NCBI RefSeq assembly: GCF_910583865.1
Contig: NZ_CAJTYX010000011.1
Location: 8,358-72,357 of the forward strand
Reading direction: 5' to 3'
Origin: an uncultured Muribaculum sp.
Lineage (GTDB): Bacteria; Bacteroidota; Bacteroidia; Bacteroidales; Muribaculaceae
DNA: 64,000 nucleotides
The number at the start of each line of letters is the position of its first letter. Within the stretch, counting starts at the first letter, position 1. The position numbers were made by a program, and so were the translations under genes. The notes beneath the pieces are model-generated. The model saw only the letters and a list, made by a program, of their open reading frames with translations. It was not told where the DNA came from and did no database searches. Positions 8,306 to 16,051 of this stretch are shown here, one piece after another.

Positions 8306-8346
8306 AAAACGGCGGTGTGTCGAAAAAATCGACACACCGCCGTTTT
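8306..8346 (-). terminator. terminator of the rpsF-rpsR-rplI operon
   Basis: A perfect 18-bp stem (AAAACGGCGGTGTGTCGA at 8306-8323 against its complement at 8329-8346) with a five-base loop, lying 31 bp after the rplI stop. A-rich and T-rich ends flank the GC core, so it can act as an intrinsic terminator on the minus strand. Confidence 0.85.
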
Positions 8347-8377
8347 GGATTGTGCGGTATTGTTGAGCGGGGATGCT

Positions 8378-8836
8378 TTATGCTTCCTCTGCTTCGGCTA
8401 CAACTTCGAAGGGGATCTCCACGCTTACTTCCTTGTGGAGACGTACTGTGCAGGCGTACTTGCCGAGGGTCTTTACGCTGTCCTTGACAACGATGAGCTT
8501 GCGGTCGACGTCGTGACCGAGCTTGGCGAGAGCCTCAGCGATCTGGAGCGCACCGACAGAGCCGTAGATAGTGCCGTTGGCACCGGTCTTTGCGGCGATG
8601 GTGATGAGTTCCACACCCTTGAGAGCCTCGGCCATAGCCTCAGCCTCGGCCTTGATCTGTGCGATCTTGTGGGCACGCTGGCGCTGGTTCTCGGCGAGCA
8701 CCTTGAGTGCGCTCTCGGTTGCGATAACGGCTTTCCCCTGCGGGATGAGGTAATTGCGGCCGTAGCCGTTCTTTACTTCTACGACATCATCCTTGTATCC
8801 AAGGTTGGTGATGTCCTCTTTCAATATGATTTTCAT
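8378..8836 (-). CDS. rplI: 50S ribosomal protein bL9
   Basis: A 152-residue large-subunit protein. The N-terminal rRNA-binding domain has the family pattern (MKIILKEDITNLGYKDDVVE, then NGYGRNYLIPQGKA), followed by the long connecting helix (about 45-75) and a C-terminal domain. It is third in the rpsF-rpsR-rplI operon, 22 bp after rpsR, and is followed by a strong terminator. Confidence 0.97.
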   Translation of the reverse strand: MKIILKEDITNLGYKDDVVEVKNGYGRNYLIPQGKAVIATESALKVLAENQRQRAHKIAQIKAEAEAMAEALKGVELITIAAKTGANGTIYGSVGALQIAEALAKLGHDVDRKLIVVKDSVKTLGKYACTVRLHKEVSVEIPFEVVAEAEEA

Positions 8837-8858
8837 ATATTATATTGCTACTTGGGGA

Positions 8859-9128
8859 TTATTTCATCAGGTCGGTCACATAGGGGAGCAGGGCCAGATG
8901 GCGTGCACGCTTTACAGCCTGAGCCACGCGGCGCTGGAACTTGAGCGAGGTGCCTGTGATGCGGCGGGGAAGGAGCTTGCCCTGCTCATTGAGGAACTTC
9001 TTGAGGAACTCGGGATCCTTGTAGTCAATATACTTGATGCCGCTGCGTTTGAAACGGCAATATTTTTTCTTCTTTACGTCTACCGACAGGGGAGTGAGGT
9101 AGCGGATTTCTGATTGTGCTTGTGCCAT
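8859..9128 (-). CDS. rpsR: 30S ribosomal protein bS18
   Basis: An 89-residue small-subunit protein that pairs with bS6 on 16S rRNA. The conserved block KKKYCRFKRSGIKYIDYKD, followed by GKLLPRRITGTSLKFQRRVA and KRARHLALLPY, is diagnostic. It starts 3 bp after the rpsF stop, so the two are translationally coupled. Confidence 0.97.
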   Translation of the reverse strand: MAQAQSEIRYLTPLSVDVKKKKYCRFKRSGIKYIDYKDPEFLKKFLNEQGKLLPRRITGTSLKFQRRVAQAVKRARHLALLPYVTDLMK

Positions 9129-9131
9129 TGT

Positions 9132-9503
9132 TTAGTCCTCCTTTGCTTCTACGGTTTCTGTTGCGTTGGTCTTGGCGCTGCGGAGCGAGCGGCGCTTTGC
9201 TGCGTACTCAGCTGCGTACTTGTCGAGGCGGAATGTGAGCCAGCGGAGCATGCGCTCGTCGCGGCGGAACTGAGTCTCGAGCTTCTTGATGGTAGTGGGT
9301 TCGGCGTCGAACTCGATGAGGGTGTAGAAGCCGGTCGACTTCTTCTGGATGGGGTAGGCGAGTTTGCGCAGGCCCCAGTTCTCTTCGTTGACAATGGTAC
9401 CGTTGGCGCTTGTGATCACGTCCTTTACCTTGTCTACCGCTTCCTTCATCTGAGCATCAGACAAAACGGGAGTTAAAATGAAAACGGTTTCGTAATGATT
9501 CAT
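9132..9503 (-). CDS. rpsF: 30S ribosomal protein bS6
   Basis: A 123-residue small-subunit protein and first gene of the operon. Family features are MNHYETVFILTPVLSDAQ at the start, WGLRKLAYPIQKKSTGFYT in the middle and RRDERMLRWLTFRLDKYA near the end, with a short acidic tail. The ATG at 9503 was preferred over the open frame reaching 9611, because similarity begins at MNHYET and the promoter boxes lie at 9547-9577, inside that extension. Confidence 0.96.
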   Translation of the reverse strand: MNHYETVFILTPVLSDAQMKEAVDKVKDVITSANGTIVNEENWGLRKLAYPIQKKSTGFYTLIEFDAEPTTIKKLETQFRRDERMLRWLTFRLDKYAAEYAAKRRSLRSAKTNATETVEAKED

Positions 9504-9546
9504 GATTGAACTGTGAATTATTAATAATGTGTCGGAAAAACGACCG

Positions 9547-9577
9547 CAAAGGTATGGAAAAATTTCCGTACTCCCAA
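9547..9577 (-). promoter_or_regulatory. promoter of rpsF-rpsR-rplI
   Basis: On the minus strand TACCTTTG (9547-9554) matches the -7 consensus TAnnTTTG, and CTTG (9574-9577) stands 19 nt upstream as a near-match to TTTG. The start of transcription would be near 9541, giving a leader of about 38 nt before the rpsF ATG. Confidence 0.65.
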
Positions 9578-9669
9578 GCCGCCGACTCGCGAAATGTCGA
9601 AATTTCTGCAAATTCCGTGAATTTTAGTGTGATGGAGGGCGCGGGAGGCGGGCATGGCTGGGTAGGTGG

Positions 9670-9705
9670 GACAAGTCGGACTGGTCAGACGGGTCTGACA
9701 GGGCA
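9670..9705. repeat. 9-bp tandem array GACnnGTCn (four units)
   Basis: Four 9-bp units (GACAAGTCG, GACTGGTCA, GACGGGTCT, GACAGGGCA) belong to the same family as the arrays at 8213 and 13992. The array lies in the 405-bp gap between the rpsF promoter and the first BACON-GLUG gene, 51 bp past that gene's hairpin. Apart from this array, the hairpin and the promoter, I see nothing else in the gap. Confidence 0.75.
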
Positions 9706-9755
9706 GAGGGTGGTTGAGGGGGCAAAGGGAGGGTGGAGGGCTGAGCATTTTGGTG

Positions 9756-9793
9756 AAGAGGCTGTGGCGTAAAATTTTACGCCACAGCCTCTT
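9756..9793 (-). terminator. 38-bp perfect palindrome, terminator-like
   Basis: AAGAGGCTGTGGCGTAAAA (9756-9774) is followed directly by its exact complement (9775-9793). It lies about 115 bp after the stop of the first BACON-GLUG gene. The matching position in the second copy (14059-14092) also carries a hairpin starting GAGGC, so it belongs to the duplicated unit. Confidence 0.6.
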
Positions 9794-9908
9794 TGCGGAT
9801 AGAAATTGTAGATATTGAAAAATTAAAACGGGAATTGTTGGATTTGTCCTTTGGTCGGGGCTTTCCTTTTTTATGGGAGTTGCCCGGGTTGGTATGGATT
9901 GGTAGTGA

Positions 9909-11798
9909 TCAGAATTTCACGTTGTCGGTGGTCCAGATGCCGGAATTCGTGCCTGTGACGTTGCCTGCGGCGTATTGGAAGTAGTTGTTGGCGGTGACGG
10001 TCACGGCATCGACCGGGCGGATTGAGCTTCCGGAGCCGGTGTAGGACCGAGCGATTGAGCCTGCGGCTCGGCAGGAGTTGACGGTGGGCTTGTCGGCGCA
10101 TTGCAGCTGCCCGCAGACGAGTCCGAGGATACTCCCTTCGGTTGCTATGACGCATCCGGTGTTGGATATGTCGGTGAGGGTGAGTGTGCGCACGAGTCCC
10201 AGGACGCCTCCGGTGTAGGTGGCGGCGTCGGCATCGGTAACGACGGTGCCGGAGTTGGCGCAACGTTCGAGCAGCGCTGTGTTGGCCGCTTTTGAGTTGG
10301 TGGACGCTCCGAGGATTCCTCCGACGCGGAGACCCGATTTCCATCCGGCGTTGGTGGCTTCGCCGGCGTCGGCATGTATGGTGCCGGAGTTAGTGCAGTC
10401 GCGCAGGATGAAGTTGCCCGACGATTGTCCGAGGACGCCGGCGACACGGTTGGCCTGCGCGTAGATGTCGCCGGAGTTGGTGCAGCCTTCCACTACGGAC
10501 GGTTGCGTAGGGGTGCCCCATGCGTATCCGACCACTCCGGCCACGCCTGTCCCCAGGGAGTTGTGGTACATGTTGGATTTTACACGTACTATGGAACCGG
10601 CGAATGTGCAGCCTTTTATGGTGGAGCAGTATGCGTAGCCCACCACTCCGCCGAGCGAGCCGAGGAAGTTGGAGCTTCCTTTGTTTATCAGTGACTCCAG
10701 TACGGTGCCTTTGACGGTTACGTTGTCCATTGTGGATGAGTGGAGCACGCCTGCGGCGAAGCCGTACATCGAGCCGGCAGTCATGTTCTCGTTGGTGATC
10801 TGCATGGTGCATGAGGCGTCGATCACCAGATTTTTGATGGTAGCATTCGAGCATGTGCCGAACAGCCCGTAGCAAGGTGTGTCGTCGGCGGTGAGCGACA
10901 GGGCGCTTATGGTGTGGCCGTTGCCGTTGAATATGCCGGTGAAGGGGTATCCTTCATCACCGAGGGTGGCAGCCGTGGCGTTGAGCTTCGAGCCTTTCAG
11001 GTTGCCTGCCGGAATCCATTGCTTTCCGGAGAGGTTGATGTCGGCAAGTAGTGTGATCTCGCCGTTTTCGTCGGTCCAGCGGTCAAGCGGCTGTCCGGAA
11101 TTCACCGCCGAGGCGAAGGCTATGAAGTCGTCGGCATCGGATATGCCTTTTGCCCGTGCTCCTTCCTGGGTGAATTCTACCGTCGTGGCGTCCATGCCGA
11201 CAGGCTTGAATGTGATTTTTCCTGTGCGCGCTTCGACGGCGGTGTTTCCGGCTATCGAGAAACGTGCTATCCCATGGTCTGTTGCCGGCGCTGTGGAGAT
11301 CCAGGCGTTGTCGGAGACCTCGACGGTGTAGTCCGTGTTGGTGTCGATGTTGACCGTTACCTCCCCACCTTCTGCCGGGACTGGCGTCCCGTCGATGGTT
11401 AGTATGTCGAACCGGAACAGTTCAGCCGGCACTTGTTCGACGGTGTGGCATTGGTCCTCCATCCCCGTAGCCGTTATCTTTATGGTGGCTTTGCGTGGCG
11501 TCTTGTCTGCGGCAAGGGGATATGGCGCTATGATGAATGTCTCACTACCGAGAGTGGGCACTGCACGCGAAACTACGCGAGTGATCCAGTCGGCATCAAT
11601 CTCTACGTCGTAGTCCACGTTGGAGCGGACAAGTATCTCAAGGGTTCCTCCGGAGCCTGAAAAGTTGTTGCCGGTGGAGGCGATGAGGGAGAGGGCGGGT
11701 GTCTCGTCGGGTGTCTCGTCATCGTCGGAGCAGGATGTCAGGAAGCCTGCGGAGAGCATGGCGGCAGCGAGGCAGAGGATATATCTCAGTGGTTTCAT
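9909..11798 (-). CDS. BACON- and GLUG-repeat surface lipoprotein, copy 1
   Basis: A 629-residue predicted lipoprotein; the signal peptide ends at LTSC (Cys near 23), followed by SDDDE, an acidic stretch typical of surface-exported Bacteroidetes lipoproteins. Two BACON-like Ig domains follow (about 35-125 and 130-215), with the marker DADWITR, a VEFTQEG end and TVEQ. From about residue 260 come Gly-rich repeats of the type GGVVGYA...CxNSGxI, the GLUG pattern expected to form a right-handed beta-helix. No catalytic motif is seen. The BACON-SGNH gene ends 10 bp upstream, so the pair is one operon. A role in binding mucin or another surface glycan is inferred from BACON domains elsewhere. Confidence 0.75.
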   Translation of the reverse strand: MKPLRYILCLAAAMLSAGFLTSCSDDDETPDETPALSLIASTGNNFSGSGGTLEILVRSNVDYDVEIDADWITRVVSRAVPTLGSETFIIAPYPLAADKTPRKATIKITATGMEDQCHTVEQVPAELFRFDILTIDGTPVPAEGGEVTVNIDTNTDYTVEVSDNAWISTAPATDHGIARFSIAGNTAVEARTGKITFKPVGMDATTVEFTQEGARAKGISDADDFIAFASAVNSGQPLDRWTDENGEITLLADINLSGKQWIPAGNLKGSKLNATAATLGDEGYPFTGIFNGNGHTISALSLTADDTPCYGLFGTCSNATIKNLVIDASCTMQITNENMTAGSMYGFAAGVLHSSTMDNVTVKGTVLESLINKGSSNFLGSLGGVVGYAYCSTIKGCTFAGSIVRVKSNMYHNSLGTGVAGVVGYAWGTPTQPSVVEGCTNSGDIYAQANRVAGVLGQSSGNFILRDCTNSGTIHADAGEATNAGWKSGLRVGGILGASTNSKAANTALLERCANSGTVVTDADAATYTGGVLGLVRTLTLTDISNTGCVIATEGSILGLVCGQLQCADKPTVNSCRAAGSIARSYTGSGSSIRPVDAVTVTANNYFQYAAGNVTGTNSGIWTTDNVKF

Positions 11799-11808
11799 TT
11801 GTGTTGGG

Positions 11809-13803
11809 TTAACGGTTGATGAAATATTCTGATTCGTGTCCGAGCACGGTCTCTTCGGCTATTGTCCGCAGCTTTGCCGCTATGGCCGGGTCGCATCCGC
11901 AGTCGGAGACTCCGGTATTGAATCTTTCGCCGAAGATCACGAGATAGTTGACGCATGATTTAAGGTAGATGCCGTTGCGGTTGGGATGTTTCTTGTCGGT
12001 GTAGTACATGTCGGTTATGCCCTGCTTTGCGGCATTCTCGAATGCTACCCCGATCGGCGATACCCAGTCGACGTTGTCATCGGCAGAAGCTATTGCCATT
12101 GTTCCGGCGAGGAGGTCGGCCAGGAATGGTTCAGACGAGCCGTATCCGTTCCAGCTGCCGCTCGGGAAGGCCCACGTGTTTTCGAGTATGATTTTCGCGG
12201 CCGGCGATTTGGCCCGGAAGGCGGCGCTAAGACCCCGGCAGTCGGAAAGAGCCTTTGGGTCGGGATTTTTAGCGTAATCGGCATAGCGTACAGACTGTTC
12301 CTGCATGAGCACGTAGTCGTAACCGCCCTCTTCATAGACATTCTTGGAGCGTTCCAGCGTCAGGTGGTTACTGAAGTATTGCGAGCCTTTGCTGTTTATC
12401 CTGAGGTCGAGTTCGTGGCCTTGGGAGCGTGCCAGCTCTTTCAGCACGTAGGGCGATGCGAAGTAGTGTGTGAACGAGTTGCCGATTATACCTACTTTTT
12501 TGACATCTTTCATGGCTACTCCGGGATATGCCGCTACCGAGCAGAAATGGAACTCGTGGGTCGGGAAGTAGATTTCTCCGGTATTGTCGGGGGTGAGGGC
12601 GGTGTCCGAACCGTTGCGGTCGCCTACCACACGGCATCTCACCCTTATCATCCTGTCGGTGACGGCATTGCGGAGTGTGAATGTCTGGGCGAAGATGGCG
12701 TGCTGGTATGAGCTGAAGTATTTCGTGTAGAAAGAGTATTTTTCACCGTCGGCGTTGACATGGAGGTCGCTCTCCTTGGGTGCGGTCCATCCGTTGCCGT
12801 CGTAGATCTCGCAGATCCAGTATTTGGGCGCGCTGTTGCCGGCCGAGGAAATGGTGAGCATGAAGTCTATGTCCGTGCCCGGCTGTAGATTTTCCGATGG
12901 AATCGAGAAGAGAAGGTAGTCGCCGGTGTAGAGTCCCGACACCGCCACGGAGTTTTTCTGCGTGGTGCAGATTACATGGTTGAGGCGGCGGTTGTTGACC
13001 CCGACGGCTGTCATATATGAACGGTTGGCGCCTGCGTCGTAGTTGGCGGGTGCGATTCCTGTGGTAGTCCATCCGCAGTCTGCCGCCTGCGCCTGGGTGT
13101 AGTACCATCGCGAGGGGATGGAATTGCCGGGAGCAATCGGCTGCTGTATGACATCGAGCGATGTGATTTTGCCCGATTCCTTGCCGATGAAGTCGATGCG
13201 GGCTTTCCTGACCTGTGTGTAGGGGCCGTCGGGAGCTATTGAGAATGTGATGTCATCGCCAGGCCCGACTGCCGTTTCCGGCATGTCGGCGAATTGCAGC
13301 CATCCGGCATCGCTCAGTGAGATCTCGACTTCCTCGTAGGGTGAGACGGTGATGGTGCGGTATGTGCAGTCGGTGGGGTCGAAGCGTATCTCTTTTTCTG
13401 AAACGGCGCATGACTCCTCGCGAATCAACGGCGCTTGTGTCACGTTGATTTTGACATATTCCGTGGTGGTGTATATGCAGATGCTTTCTTCGCGGCTTTC
13501 CCGGGTGGGATTCGGTGCGACATTGACCATTAGGCGGTAATGGCCGTCCTTGTTCGTGCCGTGGCCGGCGTTCGGCCCTAAGGTGAGCCAGCTGTCTTTG
13601 GGTACAATTGATTTCCAGTCGTTTCCCGTCACTCCTATGTTTATTTCGTAGGTCCCCCCTTCGGCGGGGACCGAGAGGGAGGTGACGTCGGCGGTGAGAC
13701 GCTCTATCTCCCATTCTTTTGCCTTGTCATCGTCCGACGAGCATCCTGCGGGGAATATGGACGCTGCGCACAGGACGATTGATAAAAAATCGAGATGCTT
13801 CAT
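11809..13803 (-). CDS. BACON-domain SGNH hydrolase lipoprotein, copy 1
   Basis: A 664-residue predicted lipoprotein (FPAGCSSDDD; Cys near 21). Two BACON-like domains occupy about 35-120 and 125-215 (LSVPAEGGTYEINIGV, then VNVTQAP). A beta-rich middle region (about 225-425) is unassigned. The C-terminus is an SGNH/DUF4886-type hydrolase: GNSFTH near residue 440 carries the nucleophile Ser, DYVLMQEQS follows near 505, and TDKKHPNRNG near 603-612 carries the Asp and His of the triad. Such enzymes are usually esterases, often deacetylating glycans; the substrate here is unknown. A 19-bp palindrome sits 64 bp upstream of the ATG. Confidence 0.78.
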   Translation of the reverse strand: MKHLDFLSIVLCAASIFPAGCSSDDDKAKEWEIERLTADVTSLSVPAEGGTYEINIGVTGNDWKSIVPKDSWLTLGPNAGHGTNKDGHYRLMVNVAPNPTRESREESICIYTTTEYVKINVTQAPLIREESCAVSEKEIRFDPTDCTYRTITVSPYEEVEISLSDAGWLQFADMPETAVGPGDDITFSIAPDGPYTQVRKARIDFIGKESGKITSLDVIQQPIAPGNSIPSRWYYTQAQAADCGWTTTGIAPANYDAGANRSYMTAVGVNNRRLNHVICTTQKNSVAVSGLYTGDYLLFSIPSENLQPGTDIDFMLTISSAGNSAPKYWICEIYDGNGWTAPKESDLHVNADGEKYSFYTKYFSSYQHAIFAQTFTLRNAVTDRMIRVRCRVVGDRNGSDTALTPDNTGEIYFPTHEFHFCSVAAYPGVAMKDVKKVGIIGNSFTHYFASPYVLKELARSQGHELDLRINSKGSQYFSNHLTLERSKNVYEEGGYDYVLMQEQSVRYADYAKNPDPKALSDCRGLSAAFRAKSPAAKIILENTWAFPSGSWNGYGSSEPFLADLLAGTMAIASADDNVDWVSPIGVAFENAAKQGITDMYYTDKKHPNRNGIYLKSCVNYLVIFGERFNTGVSDCGCDPAIAAKLRTIAEETVLGHESEYFINR

Positions 13804-13866
13804 GGTTGTTGTGATGAAGAGATTGGTAATATATGTGTTGGTTGGTTGTAGTGGACGGAATTGGTA

Positions 13867-13885
13867 ATATTAATCGGATTAATAT
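13867..13885. promoter_or_regulatory. 19-bp perfect palindrome upstream of BACON-SGNH copy 1
   Basis: ATATTAATC-G-GATTAATAT is an exact inverted repeat with a one-base centre, 64 bp before the start codon at 13803. Its size and position fit an operator for a dimeric regulator. No equivalent was found upstream of copy 2. No regulator gene is adjacent, so the binding protein is unknown. Confidence 0.45.
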
Positions 13886-13991
13886 GATTTGTCAGACTAA
13901 TCAATTTCGGGCGCAATTTAGTTAAAAAATGGAAATGTATGCACATGTCCGATGTTAAAGAGTGTTAAATTATGGCGTATCGGAATCGTCG

Positions 13992-14030
13992 GACGAGTCG
14001 GACAGGTCTGACGAGTCTGAGCCGTCTGAC
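13992..14030. repeat. 9-bp tandem array GACnnGTCn (four units)
   Basis: Units GACGAGTCG, GACAGGTCT, GACGAGTCT and GAGCCGTCT run in register, followed by a further GAC. It is the third array of this family in the window and again lies just past a hairpin (14059-14092) in the minus-strand direction. The surrounding 342-bp gap between copies 1 and 2 also holds the palindrome at 13867 and otherwise shows nothing recognisable. Confidence 0.72.
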
Positions 14031-14058
14031 CTTGGGGAAGGCTTATCGGTTAGATGAA

Positions 14059-14092
14059 GAGGCCGTATCGTAATGTCTTACGATACAGCCTC
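14059..14092 (-). terminator. hairpin after BACON-GLUG copy 2
   Basis: GAGGCCGTATCGTAA (14059-14073) pairs with TTACGATACAGCCTC (14078-14092) with a single mismatch and a four-base loop. It lies about 54 bp after the stop of copy 2 and corresponds in position to the palindrome after copy 1. The stem sequence has changed while pairing is kept, which argues that the structure is selected. Confidence 0.6.
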
Positions 14093-14145
14093 AAGCGGAT
14101 AGAAATTGTAGATATTGAAAAATTAAGAAACGGGAATTGTAGTGA

Positions 14146-16038
14146 TCAGAATTTCACGTTGTCGGTGGTCCAGATGCCGGAATTCGTGCCTGTGACGTTG
14201 CCTGCGGCGTATTGGAAGTAGTTGTCGGCGGTGATGGTCACGGCATCCACAGGCCAGATTGAGCTACCGGAGCCGGTGTAGGAGCGCGCGATTGAGCCTG
14301 CGGCTCGGCAGGAGTTGACAGTGGGCTTGTCGGCGCATTGCAACTGTCCGCAGACGAGTCCGAGGATGCTCCCTTCTGTGGCTATGACGCAACCGGTGTT
14401 GGTGGCATCGGTGAGGGTGAGCGTTCGCACGAGCCCTACCACGCCGCCGGTCTGGGTCTTTGCATCGGCGTCAGACACGACCGTGCCGGTGTTTGTGCAT
14501 CGCTCGATGAGGCATACGTTGGCGGCCTTTGTGCTGGAGGAGAATCCGAGGATTCCGCCCACGCGTAGTCCCGAACCCCATCCGGCTTTTGTCGCCTCTG
14601 ACACTCCGGCATGCACCGTGCCTGAGTTCTCGCAGTCGCGGAGTATGAAATTGCCCGACGTGGAACCGAGTATGCCGGCCACGCGGTTTGTCTCGGCATA
14701 TATGTCGCCGGCGTTGGTGCACTTCTCTATTGTAGTCGGCAGGGAGGCTGTGCCACGGGAGAATCCGGCGATGGCCGCTACTCCCGAGCCGAGAGAGTTG
14801 TCGTACATGTTGGAGCGCACGTGCTTTATCGAGCCTGCGAAGCGGCATTCCCCAATCGTGGAGGAGCATGCGTAGCCTACGATTCCTGCGATTGTGCCCA
14901 TCGTTTTCGATTTGCCTTTGTTCATTAGCGATTCGAGCACCATGCCTTCGACGGTCACATTCGTTATCGTCGTCCGGTCGGCCAGGCCTGCCACGAATCC
15001 GTAGGCGCATGCCGACGCCATCGCCTCGTTGGTGACCTGCAATGTGCATGAGGCATCGATCACGAGATTGGTGACGGTCGCTCCTGAGCATACGCCGAAC
15101 AGGCCGAAGCATTGCTCAGCGTCGGTCGACATGGAGAGGTTGCGTATCGTATGGCCGTTGCCGTTGAACACGCCGCTGAACGGATTTCCGTCCGTGCCGA
15201 GCGTGGTGGTGCTGTTGGAGAACACGGATCCGCGCAGGTTGCCTATCGGAGTCCATTGGCGTCCGGCCATGTCGATGTCGGCAAGCAGCACGATCTCCTC
15301 GTTTTCGTCGAGCCATTGTTCAAGCGAGGCGCCGGAGTTGACTGCCGCCGCGAATTCGATAAGCTGCTCTGCGGTGGATATGCCTTTTTCCTTGACGAAT
15401 GCGTCCTGCGTGAATTCGACGGTAGCGTCACCCGACTCTGCGTTATGGAACGTGATCCGGCCTTGGCGCGCCTCCGGCAGGGTGTTTTCGGCGATCGAGA
15501 GCGTTACGGTCTCTTTAGGGGTGTCGGGGAGGACGGTAATCCATGCCGGGTCGGAGACGGTGGTGGTGTAGTCGACGTTGGTGTCGAGGGTGATGGTGAT
15601 TTCCCCGCCTTTCGATGATATGCGCGACGCTGACACGTCCGTCACCTTGAAGCGGAAAGTCTCCTGCGGGGTCTGTTCCACTGCATATGTGATGGTCTCG
15701 GTGCCCGGATATGATATGCTGACGGTAGCTGTGCGCGGTGACATGTCGGCGGCCACAGGATAGGGGCTTATCAGGAAGCGCTCGACCCCGTTGACCGGTA
15801 CGCTTCTCGCCGCCATGCGCACTATCCAGTCGGCATCGGTCTCTACCTTATAGTCGACGTTGGAGTTTACGAGGATTTCAAGCGTGCCGCCGTCGCCGGT
15901 AAAGCGGTTGCCGCTCGACGACACCATCTGCAGGGTGTCGGCCTGGTTGGGCGCGTCGTTTTCATCGCTGCATGCGGTGAAGGCCGTGGAGAGGCACACG
16001 GCAGTTATGGCTGCGAGATATGATATCGGTGATTTCAT
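14146..16038 (-). CDS. BACON- and GLUG-repeat surface lipoprotein, copy 2
   Basis: A 630-residue paralogue of the 9909-11798 product with the same order: lipobox FTAC near residue 22 with SDEND after it, two BACON-like domains (DADWIVR marks the first), then Gly-rich GLUG repeats from about residue 260. The two proteins diverge through most of their length but share almost every residue over the last 70 or so positions, and the final 68 bp of the genes are identical. It starts 13 bp after the stop of BACON-SGNH copy 2. No catalytic motif is visible. Confidence 0.75.
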   Translation of the reverse strand: MKSPISYLAAITAVCLSTAFTACSDENDAPNQADTLQMVSSSGNRFTGDGGTLEILVNSNVDYKVETDADWIVRMAARSVPVNGVERFLISPYPVAADMSPRTATVSISYPGTETITYAVEQTPQETFRFKVTDVSASRISSKGGEITITLDTNVDYTTTVSDPAWITVLPDTPKETVTLSIAENTLPEARQGRITFHNAESGDATVEFTQDAFVKEKGISTAEQLIEFAAAVNSGASLEQWLDENEEIVLLADIDMAGRQWTPIGNLRGSVFSNSTTTLGTDGNPFSGVFNGNGHTIRNLSMSTDAEQCFGLFGVCSGATVTNLVIDASCTLQVTNEAMASACAYGFVAGLADRTTITNVTVEGMVLESLMNKGKSKTMGTIAGIVGYACSSTIGECRFAGSIKHVRSNMYDNSLGSGVAAIAGFSRGTASLPTTIEKCTNAGDIYAETNRVAGILGSTSGNFILRDCENSGTVHAGVSEATKAGWGSGLRVGGILGFSSSTKAANVCLIERCTNTGTVVSDADAKTQTGGVVGLVRTLTLTDATNTGCVIATEGSILGLVCGQLQCADKPTVNSCRAAGSIARSYTGSGSSIWPVDAVTITADNYFQYAAGNVTGTNSGIWTTDNVKF

Positions 16039-16051
16039 TGTGTGAGGTTGG

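Noticed and set aside
8073..8366. Possible Thr-Gly-Leu repeat protein
   Set aside because: The repeat is the 9-bp array read in one frame; the ORF runs into the terminator, has no family similarity and the array at 13992 has no such ORF.
8213..14030. CRISPR-like arrays
   Set aside because: Units are 9 bp with no spacers and no cas gene is in the window.
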